From contig NZ_SLUM01000002.1 in NCBI RefSeq assembly GCF_004345265.1, positions 62,001-126,000 on the forward strand: 64,000 bases of DNA, read 5' to 3'. This DNA comes from Allofournierella massiliensis (GTDB lineage Bacteria > Bacillota > Clostridia > Oscillospirales > Ruminococcaceae). Positions within the stretch are counted from its first letter, which is position 1. Every line of letters begins with the position of its first letter. Position numbers and translations under genes: made by a program. Shown here one piece after another: positions 24,836-32,042 of the stretch. Below the pieces are notes generated by a model, which made no database searches, was not told the origin of the DNA, and was given only the letters and a program-made list of their open reading frames with translations.

Positions 24836-25065
24836 TTCTATTGTAACCTTTTTCGCCCTTCATCGTAAACGATCATCTAAAAACCTGCATCGACGGTACA
24901 CACATTCTTTAGCTGTTTACTGCCGCTCTAGCTATTTGATGGTTTTGCTCGCTTTCTTACCTGTCTGATATTTTTCTGTTTAACGCTCGTGCTCAATCGG
25001 AATTTCAGCAGAAGATTTTGAGATTACACAAATCACATACCTCCTGGTGCATTTTTACAATTAAT

Positions 25066-25103
25066 AAACCCCAGACTTCCGCAGGGTCGGAAATCTGGGG
25101 TTT
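25066..25103. terminator. Hairpin upstream of nothing obvious, possible terminator
   Basis: AAACCCCAGA and TCTGGGGTTT with an inner TTCCG/CGGAA extension form a 15-bp interrupted stem with A/T edges. It lies between the candidate RNA and the end of the second GH3 gene, which reads toward it on the minus strand, and may terminate that gene. Confidence 0.45.
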
Positions 25104-25279
25104 AAAAGAGGAAACGATCGCACTTTGTGTGCGAATTATCTCAACGCCAATGCTATCGGCAAGAGATCAGATTATCAATTTATTTTTAACACATTTAGCT
25201 CAATGCGCACCCATAACTTAACCATCGCACAAATTTGCCTTCTTAAAGTGCAGTATGCCGTTATAATCAAACTAGAAGT

Positions 25280-28147
25280 TTACTTCATGCGATTCCGGTA
25301 ACGGCGAATGGTAATCCATTCGCAGACTGCCAGCACCAGGATCACTCCGGCCAGGCACAGATAGAACACGGTCTCCCAGGAGAGTCCGGCCACATCGCCG
25401 TCGGTCATGTAGGCGTTGCTATTGGCCACCGCATACAGGATACCATGGGCGGAATCCCGCATAGCCAGTACCGAGGTGGCGCTGGTCTGGTCGTGGACCG
25501 AGGTCTCCTCCACCAGATCCGGATTCAAGATGGCATTGGTGCCGTTGCGGATGGCCTGGTCGCCGTTAATGTAGTTGTAGCCGTCCAGCGCAGCGTCGGT
25601 GAGCACCATGCCGTTGAAGCCCCATTCCTCCCGCAGAACGGTCTTCATCAGAGCGGAGGAGCCGCCCACCCACTGGGGCCCCAGATAGTTGAAGGCCGCC
25701 ATAGCAGCGGTGGCGTGGCCTTCCTTCACCGGCAGCTCAAAGGCCTTCAGGTAAATTTCTCGGATAGCCTGCTCGTTGGCCCACACGCACAGCTGGTTGT
25801 TCCGGTTCAGCTCCTGATCGTTCAGAGCGAAATGCTTGAGGAAGCAGTACACGCCCTTTTTCTGGGCGGCGGCCACCGACTGGGCAGCCATCTCACCGCT
25901 GAGCACCGCGTCCTCGGAATAGTATTCGAAGTTGCGGCCAGAGAAAGCAGAACGATGGATATTCATAGCGGGGCCGTACCAGCCGTTTACGCCCACCTCA
26001 CTGGCCTCCTGACCGATCATCTCGCCCAGGCGGCGGGCCAGCTCCTTGTTCCAGGTGCAGGCCAGGGTGGTAGGCGCCGGGTAGGAGTAGCCCTTCATGC
26101 TGGGCTTGAAGAAGGAGTGCAGGCCGGAGGGGCCGTCGATCTCGTTGGTGGCAATCTTGCCGATGGAAGGAATTTCGATGGTGGAGAAGCCGGCCTTGGC
26201 GATCAGAGTAGACATTTCCTCCACAGTCAGCTCGTCCAGCAGCTGATCCCACAGGGGATCGTCATAATCCTTGCCCGCCAGGTCTTCCAGCATCACGCCA
26301 TTGTCGGCGCCGGTGGTGGGCATCACGTCGTCGGGGTTGTTGTAGTCCTCGGGGTTATAGTTGTCGTTGTTCAGGAAGACCGCCTTCACCTCGTCCGGCA
26401 TACTGTAGCTGGTGGGAGCTGCAGTAGCCTGGGCATAGTTTGCAAAATGATTGGCGCGGCTCAGATAGGTCACGTCGCCGCGAACGTCGTCAAACACATT
26501 GGTGGCGGCAATCCCGTCGGTGGAGCGGGCGTTCCCCTCGCCGTAAACCAGTGTTTCGGCCCTGTCATAGGTGCGGGAATCCAGCACAGTGTGGGAGTCG
26601 CTGCGAATGCTGATCACGTAACTTCCGGCCTCCAGCACATAGGCCCGGTTCACCTGATCGTCGTAGGAGGCCATATCCTCCTCATTGAAGGTAAAGGTAA
26701 TGGTTTCGGAGGCACCAGGCTCCAGCAGACTGGTTTTGGCGAAGTCCAGCAGGTTGACCTCGGCCTTCTCAATGCCGCCGTTGGTATAGGGCGGGGTAAA
26801 GTAAAGCTCCACCACATCCTTACCGGCCACATCGCCGGTGTTGGTTACGGTTACATCCACCGTGATGGTTCCGTCGCCGTTTTCCTTCAGATCGCCCATG
26901 GTCTGGGTAAAGGTGGTGTAGCTCAGGCCATAGCCGAAGGGATACTGCACCGTGGTCTCGTAATCGATCAGGCCCTCCACCGCAGCGGTCTCGTAGAACT
27001 TATAGCCCACATAGATCCCCTCGGTGTAGTTCACGAAGGAAACCAGGTTGTACAGGTCGGTGTCCTTATCGGCAAATTCCTGGGTATTGTCGTACAAAAA
27101 GCTGCCGATGTTGTTGAAGTTGTAGCTCTGGGTCAGGTCATAGACAAAGGTGTCCGCCAGACGACCGGAGGGATTTACCTCGCCGCTGAGCACCCGACCC
27201 AGCGAACCGAAGCCGTCCTGCCCGGGGCCGGCCACAGTGAGCACGCCGTTGATGTTCTCGTACTCGTCCACCCAGCCCATCTCGAAGGCGTTGGCGCCGT
27301 TGTACAGCACAATCACGTTTTCAAAGTTGGCGGTGACCATCTCCACCAGACTGCGCTCGGTGGCGCTCAGCTCCAGATAAGTCTGGCCGGCCACAAAGTC
27401 ACCCTCATGGGCCATTCCCGGCTCGTCGGTGATGTATTTTACCGTACTCATGTCGGTGGGCAGGTCGTCGCCCTCGCCGCCGATGCGGGCGATCACGATA
27501 AGAGCGGTGTCGGAAAAGCTGCGGGCATTCTCCAGCATTGCATCTGGGTAGCTGTCCACCGCAGGCTCCGGCAGAGTCCAGTTGGTGTTGCCATCCAGAC
27601 TGCCAGTCTCTCGCACTGTGTTGTAGCTGGTGTAAAAGTCGCTCAGCTCGTCGTTCAGCTCAAAACCGGCGTTCTTCAGGCCCGCCAGCAGCGAAATAGC
27701 GGTGGAGCTGTCCACACCGCCGGAGCCGGTGCCGCCGTAGCAGGGATTAGTGGAAGCCCAGCCAAACACATTCAGCTTTTTCTGCGCAAGGGGCAGTGCG
27801 CCGTTCTGGTTTTTCAGCAGCACAACGCCCTCATCACCGATGTCGCTGCTCAGCTGCGCACCGGCAGCGACGGTCTCGTCGCTCAGCACCTTGGCCGGCT
27901 GCATGACCAGGCTCAGAGATGAATACATGGGTCCCATGCAGATACCGGTGACCCCCAGCGCAAAAGCCAGGATCACCGCAATCACTGATTCACTGCGGAT
28001 CAGCTTGCGGCTCGGTTCGGGCTTTTGTTTGGTCACGAACAGCAGCACGCACGCGATCACCAGCAAAAACAGAAACGGAATCAGGTACGGCAGGCATTTT
28101 GACCCATAGTTGATAATGTCCTCCATGCGGAGCATATCCAATGCCAT
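25280..28147 (-). CDS. Second membrane-anchored, domain-permuted GH3 enzyme
   Basis: 955 residues, built like the protein at 20834: two N-terminal membrane segments (about 17-37 and 52-72), GH3 C-terminal domain first (DEGVVLLKNQNGALPL), fibronectin-like domain (KDVVELYFTPPY), then the catalytic barrel (GPAMNIHRSAFSGRNFEYYS; LKHFALND), and a C-terminal membrane helix. D851 in GMVLTDAALDG is the nucleophile. The two share long stretches of identity, so they are paralogues. It lies downstream of the LytTR two-component genes, with LytTR-type repeats at its promoter. Confidence 0.86.
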   Translation of the reverse strand: MALDMLRMEDIINYGSKCLPYLIPFLFLLVIACVLLFVTKQKPEPSRKLIRSESVIAVILAFALGVTGICMGPMYSSLSLVMQPAKVLSDETVAAGAQLSSDIGDEGVVLLKNQNGALPLAQKKLNVFGWASTNPCYGGTGSGGVDSSTAISLLAGLKNAGFELNDELSDFYTSYNTVRETGSLDGNTNWTLPEPAVDSYPDAMLENARSFSDTALIVIARIGGEGDDLPTDMSTVKYITDEPGMAHEGDFVAGQTYLELSATERSLVEMVTANFENVIVLYNGANAFEMGWVDEYENINGVLTVAGPGQDGFGSLGRVLSGEVNPSGRLADTFVYDLTQSYNFNNIGSFLYDNTQEFADKDTDLYNLVSFVNYTEGIYVGYKFYETAAVEGLIDYETTVQYPFGYGLSYTTFTQTMGDLKENGDGTITVDVTVTNTGDVAGKDVVELYFTPPYTNGGIEKAEVNLLDFAKTSLLEPGASETITFTFNEEDMASYDDQVNRAYVLEAGSYVISIRSDSHTVLDSRTYDRAETLVYGEGNARSTDGIAATNVFDDVRGDVTYLSRANHFANYAQATAAPTSYSMPDEVKAVFLNNDNYNPEDYNNPDDVMPTTGADNGVMLEDLAGKDYDDPLWDQLLDELTVEEMSTLIAKAGFSTIEIPSIGKIATNEIDGPSGLHSFFKPSMKGYSYPAPTTLACTWNKELARRLGEMIGQEASEVGVNGWYGPAMNIHRSAFSGRNFEYYSEDAVLSGEMAAQSVAAAQKKGVYCFLKHFALNDQELNRNNQLCVWANEQAIREIYLKAFELPVKEGHATAAMAAFNYLGPQWVGGSSALMKTVLREEWGFNGMVLTDAALDGYNYINGDQAIRNGTNAILNPDLVEETSVHDQTSATSVLAMRDSAHGILYAVANSNAYMTDGDVAGLSWETVFYLCLAGVILVLAVCEWITIRRYRNRMK

Positions 28148-28257
28148 GATGTTTCCTCCTCAATATGATTTCACGGGCAGGCGGCGGTCTGCTTCGGCGG
28201 GTTTTACGGCCGCTGACCAGCCAAAGATAACGCCCGGCACCTGCTGAATCTGGGTGC

Positions 28258-28325
28258 ATTGTAACACAGCGCCGCCCGGGAGAGGGTGAATTTTCGTATC
28301 CTGTCGAACCGGACCCGTATCCTGT
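28258..28325 (-). promoter_or_regulatory. LytTR-activated promoter of the second GH3 gene
   Basis: ACAGGATACG occurs twice on the minus strand (28316-28325 and 28295-28304), start to start exactly 21 bp, the arrangement bound by AgrA-type LytTR regulators. TACAAT (28258-28263) is a good -10, and the -35 position (28281-28286, CCCTCT) is poor, as at activator-dependent promoters. The regulator encoded at 29715 is the obvious partner. Confidence 0.75.
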
Positions 28326-28381
28326 AAAAAACACTCCCGGTGAGGGATACGGCCCAATGACCGCTCCCCCGCCGGGAGTGT
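28325..28381 (-). terminator. Terminator of the two-component operon
   Basis: ACACTCCCGG (28331-28340) and CCGGGAGTGT (28372-28381) pair across a 31-base loop; minus-strand T6 follows. It directly abuts the LytTR repeats of the GH3 promoter. Confidence 0.75.
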
Positions 28382-28386
28382 TGTTA

Positions 28387-29718
28387 TTAAACTGCAGATT
28401 CCGCGGCGCCCTCCTGCCGGGGTGGCTGGACCGGCAGCACAACGCACAACACAAACACATGGTCCTCCACCTGCACCGACAGCGAGCCGCCGTATTTTTC
28501 GGCGGTCTGCCGCATGCTTTTCATTCCGAAGCCATGGACCGCGCGGTCCTGCTTGGTGGTCACCGGCAGGCCATCACGGAACAGGGGTGGCGTTTCGCAG
28601 TAATTTTCCACCCGCAGGACGGACAGCCCATCCCGCCGGAACAGCGTCACCCCAATCACCCGCTTGGCCGGGTCCTGCAGCTGCTGCACAGATTCAATGG
28701 CATTGTCCAGCGCATTGCCCACCAACGCATACAGATCCACCGGGTTCATACCGGCCAGTCCCCGTCCATCGGCCATGCAGGTCCACTGGATGTTCCGGTG
28801 CTCACACACCAGGCTTTTTTCGGTGAGCACCGTGTTCAGAACCTCATTGCCGGTCTGTACCACCGCGTCGTAAATCAGTGCCGCCTGCTCGATCTCCCGC
28901 AGGGATTCCTCCCGCTGAGGCTCGCTGCAATGGCGCAGTGCAGCCAGCTGGTGCTTCAGATCATGACATTTGCGGTTGATTACCTCAATGGTAGCCCGGG
29001 AAAGCTGATACTGCTCCTTCTCCTTTTCCCACAATGCCTGCTGCACCTTCAGCTCGGCTTGCAGCTGCACCTCCCGGCTCTGGCTCACCTGCACCCACAG
29101 CACATAAGCGCTGCACAGCATGGCGTACACCTGACACACCAGAAAGGCTACGCCGCTCCCGCCCGAAAGCTTTGCCACCAGGCTCAGGAACAGCGCCACC
29201 GGAAGCACCAGCACCGTGATCCCACCGGCCCGGAACAGGCTGGCCCGGTAGCTGCCGCCCCGGCCCAGAGGCCGGGCACACAGCCGATAGATGAGAAAAT
29301 AGGGTGGCACGTAGGCCAGCAGATAATAGCCCAGGGTCGCGGGGTCCAGCAGCCGCCAGATGTCGTGACCGGCCCCGGTGCCCAGGCAAAGCAGGATATA
29401 AAGCGAGGAGGAAAAATGCTGCATGGCATAGGCACAGATGGTACCGTAGACCGCATCCTCCACCGAAACGTCGCAGCTCAGCCAGATGGGCAGAACCACC
29501 ACGATCAGCTGGGCCAGATAGGCTACACCCGCCTCGGCCACACCTGTGGAGGAAACACCTCCCACCGTCATGCTCACCACCAATGCCGCAAGCGCCCCCG
29601 CCCCAAAACGCAGCCAGGGGCGATGCCGTTTTTTCAGTGGCAGGGCAAACAGCAGACAGGCGGCCACCATTTCCAGGATATAATTGCACTGCTGCAAACG
29701 ATCTAACAGTCCACTCAT
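28387..29718 (-). CDS. AgrC-like GHKL sensor histidine kinase
   Basis: 443 residues. The first 210 residues form about six membrane helices. The phosphoacceptor is H252 in CHDLKHQL, the HPK10 type used in peptide-sensing systems. NALDNAIES is the N box and GFGMKSMRQTAEKYGG the G box. AgrC-like kinases usually sense peptides, but no agrB/agrD-like gene is in the window. The gene overlaps the regulator's stop by 4 bp. Confidence 0.9.
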   Translation of the reverse strand: MSGLLDRLQQCNYILEMVAACLLFALPLKKRHRPWLRFGAGALAALVVSMTVGGVSSTGVAEAGVAYLAQLIVVVLPIWLSCDVSVEDAVYGTICAYAMQHFSSSLYILLCLGTGAGHDIWRLLDPATLGYYLLAYVPPYFLIYRLCARPLGRGGSYRASLFRAGGITVLVLPVALFLSLVAKLSGGSGVAFLVCQVYAMLCSAYVLWVQVSQSREVQLQAELKVQQALWEKEKEQYQLSRATIEVINRKCHDLKHQLAALRHCSEPQREESLREIEQAALIYDAVVQTGNEVLNTVLTEKSLVCEHRNIQWTCMADGRGLAGMNPVDLYALVGNALDNAIESVQQLQDPAKRVIGVTLFRRDGLSVLRVENYCETPPLFRDGLPVTTKQDRAVHGFGMKSMRQTAEKYGGSLSVQVEDHVFVLCVVLPVQPPRQEGAAESAV

Positions 29719-30425
29719 TCTCCCCCACCCCCGTAATAGGCCGAAAGGGCCTGCATGAAGGCCTTGCGTCGGGGTCGGCTGATCTTTAGTTCAGTCTCGC
29801 CCACCACCACCTGCTCCTGATTTACCGCCCTCACATGCATCAGATTCACAAGGTAGCAGTTGTTGCAGCGGGCAAAACCCTGAGGTTCCAGCTCCTGCTC
29901 CAGCTTTTTCATGCTTCCGGTAGCGGAGAATTCCCCTTCGCCAGTGTAGTAATACAAGCTGTGATCTCGCACTTCCACATATAAAATAGAACGTACCGGA
30001 ATGCGGCGGAGCTCCCCCTTACTGCTCAGCACCACGCTGTTACCCTGCCGCTCGGCCAGAATTCGGCGCACCTTTTTCATCTTCATTTCAAAGGAATAAT
30101 AGCTCACCGGTTTGAGCACATAATCCAATGCATCCACCTCATAGCCCCGAATAGCGTACTGGGCCATATTGGTGATAAAAATAAGGATTACGGTCCGGTC
30201 CAGCATACGCAGCTCCCTTGCGGTCTCCAGCCCGTCCAGGCCCGACATCTCCACATCCATGAGAACCAGATCGTAATTCGGTTGATATCCTTCCAAGAAC
30301 TCTGCTCCGCTGCCAAACACCGTCGCGATACAGCATTCCCCGCAGGTCTCAGAAAACCGGTCAATCATCTCCTGAAGATGTCGGCGGTCACCCAAATCAT
30401 CCTCTACAATTGCTATTCGAAGCAT
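29715..30425 (-). CDS. LytTR response regulator (AgrA-like)
   Basis: 236 residues from ATG 30425, directly after AAGGAGGTCGAC; the ATG at 30449 overlaps no ribosome binding site. The receiver domain has D57 in LMDVEM with acidic pair E8-D9-D10. The C-terminal LytTR DNA-binding domain reads ELRRIPVRSILYVEVRDH and ARCNNCYLVNLMHVRAV. It should bind the 21-bp-spaced repeats ahead of the GH3 gene. Confidence 0.92.
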   Translation of the reverse strand: MLRIAIVEDDLGDRRHLQEMIDRFSETCGECCIATVFGSGAEFLEGYQPNYDLVLMDVEMSGLDGLETARELRMLDRTVILIFITNMAQYAIRGYEVDALDYVLKPVSYYSFEMKMKKVRRILAERQGNSVVLSSKGELRRIPVRSILYVEVRDHSLYYYTGEGEFSATGSMKKLEQELEPQGFARCNNCYLVNLMHVRAVNQEQVVVGETELKISRPRRKAFMQALSAYYGGGGE

Positions 30426-30452
30426 GTCGACCTCCTTTTTATCGCTCATCTT

Positions 30453-30499
30453 ATTATAGCTGTCTCACACCACATTGACAACGACACTTCGTTGTCAAT
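30453..30499 (-). promoter_or_regulatory. Promoter and palindrome of the two-component operon
   Basis: TTGTCA (30476-30481), 17 bp, TATAAT (30453-30458) on the minus strand. The -35 sits in one arm of a perfect 11-bp inverted repeat ATTGACAACGA-CACT-TCGTTGTCAAT (30474-30499). The palindrome could be a repressor site. Confidence 0.7.
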
Positions 30500-30667
30500 A
30501 ATGTCATAAAAGCAATAAAATCATCAGGCACCACCCTCACATTCATTTACCTTGTGAATAAACATTTTTCAATCGGCGTGTTGAGGAGAAGGTCGTTCCC
30601 ATGGAATTGGCATACTCCCCTGTGTATGCTATACTTTAAACAGTCTGAAAGTGTGGAAGTGGCATCC

Positions 30668-31045
30668 ATGAATCGTACGGAATTGAAACGGTTTATTTTC
30701 GAAAATTATAATACGGAATCGGATTTTCCCTGGATGAAGCATCCCAATTATGAAGTATTTCGCCATAGCAACAATCAAAAGTGGTTTGCCCTGATTATGG
30801 ATATCCCCAAAGGCAAACTCGGATTGCCGGGTTCCGATCTTTTGGATGTAGTTAATCTCAAGTGCGACACAATCCTGATCGGCTCTTTGAGGTGCGAACC
30901 AGGCTTTTTCCCAGCATATCACATGAACAAGGACAGTTGGATTACGGTTGCTCTGGATGGCAGCGTTTCAGATGACAAAATCAAAATGCTACTCGATGCA
31001 AGTTATGATGCAACCGCACCAAAGGCAAGGCCCAAGAAACACTAA
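30668..31045 (+). CDS. MmcQ/YjbR-family protein
   Basis: 125 residues from ATG 30668 (RBS GGAAGTGG); an upstream in-frame start at 30554 has none. FPWMKHPNYEVFRHSNNQKW and the later HMNKDSWITVALDG are hallmarks of the YjbR fold (CyaY-like, DNA-binding suggested). It is widespread in Clostridia as a small single gene and has no proven function. Confidence 0.85.
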   Translation: MNRTELKRFIFENYNTESDFPWMKHPNYEVFRHSNNQKWFALIMDIPKGKLGLPGSDLLDVVNLKCDTILIGSLRCEPGFFPAYHMNKDSWITVALDGSVSDDKIKMLLDASYDATAPKARPKKH

Positions 31046-31070
31046 AGAACATTTGCGCTCAGCAACAAAT

Positions 31071-31116
31071 AAACGGCGCAGGCATCACTGATGCGGTGAT
31101 ACCTGCGCCGTTTATT
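31071..31116. terminator. Bidirectional terminator after the YjbR gene
   Basis: AAACGGCGCAGGCATCAC pairs with GTGATACCTGCGCCGTTT (one G-U/A mismatch) around a 7-base loop; T-rich on both sides. Confidence 0.75.
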
Positions 31117-31251
31117 TCAGGTTGCAGATTCGATGGTCATTCATCCTTGAATTTCAGATCTTCCCTGTTCATGGGCCCTCCCATATTATAGATGCACATT
31201 TATTCTGTCTTTCCCAAAGCCCAACATATCCCAAGGAAGCATATATTTCCG

Positions 31252-31509
31252 TCAGTCCGCACCGCTATTTTTTTCTTCCTTCAAAATATCAATAAGTTCC
31301 AGGACCTGCTCATAGGATTTGGCTGCCTCCGGCACACCCACCAAAGCATTCCTGATTTTTTCCAAAGCCCCAATATTGCCCAAACGATCTTCTTCCGTCT
31401 CGTTGTTTTCGCAGCTGATCAGCGATCCCAATATAAAATTCCGCATGGTTTCCGTCTCGGCGTTGTCATCTCGAAACAAATTTATAATTTGATCTTTATT
31501 GTCGGTCAT
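31252..31509 (-). CDS. Small protein of unknown function, intact copy 2
   Basis: 85 residues from ATG 31509 with GGGGGAAGGAA upstream. It is acidic and helical with no recognised domain (FRDDNAETETMRNFI; NETEEDRLGNIGALEKIRNA). A broken copy lies at 5707-5919, and similarity continues for about 60 bp past the stop, which indicates duplication of a segment and not just convergent sequence. Both copies read on the minus strand. Confidence 0.6.
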   Translation of the reverse strand: MTDNKDQIINLFRDDNAETETMRNFILGSLISCENNETEEDRLGNIGALEKIRNALVGVPEAAKSYEQVLELIDILKEEKNSGAD

Positions 31510-32042
31510 TTCCTTCCCCCTTCTCTGTACTCGTCATTTAATCATTCTGGACTCCGGTTTTTATCCAGTAAGTTCTCCGACTCTGCCCTGATTCTTTGCC
31601 AAGTCAGAAGTTCTGCTGATGTAAAATTGCTCTGAATCATGACAGAAAAATCTTGCTTTTGAACTTTCCAGAACAGTACATCTACCATGCTGGAAATGAA
31701 ATAAAGTTACTGTTGTCCTGCACAGCATCACAGCTTCGCTGTTTGCAGTTATACGCATTCAACTTGGCCGCCATGGTATCAATTATATCTTTCCACCAGC
31801 AGTCCCTCATGCCGAATATAATTCAAGAGAATACGTCCAGGCAGTTCTACAACTCCATATCTGGGTGTTGCGTAATTGATAGCACACCTGCTTCGGGCCT
31901 GTATTCCCAGACATTCGAACCCAATACGCTGGATCAAGCACTGACAGGCAGGGTTAAAGAGCATTGAAAAGCAGCGGTTTTTCTCTGCCCTTTTCCTCCA
32001 TTTCTTATAATCCCAAATACGGAAACATCTCGAAGACGACCC
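31510..32042. other. 533-bp stretch without a clear gene
   Basis: Only short, unconvincing frames occur. A minus-strand run around 31779-31964 (YATPRYGVVELPGRILLNYI) has protein-like composition and could be a remnant, but I cannot assign it. No terminator or repeat was seen. Confidence 0.35.

Noticed and set aside
25445-27922. 825-codon plus-strand ORF
   Set aside because: It lies antisense to the GH3 gene; the high GC third positions of that gene keep the opposite frame open.
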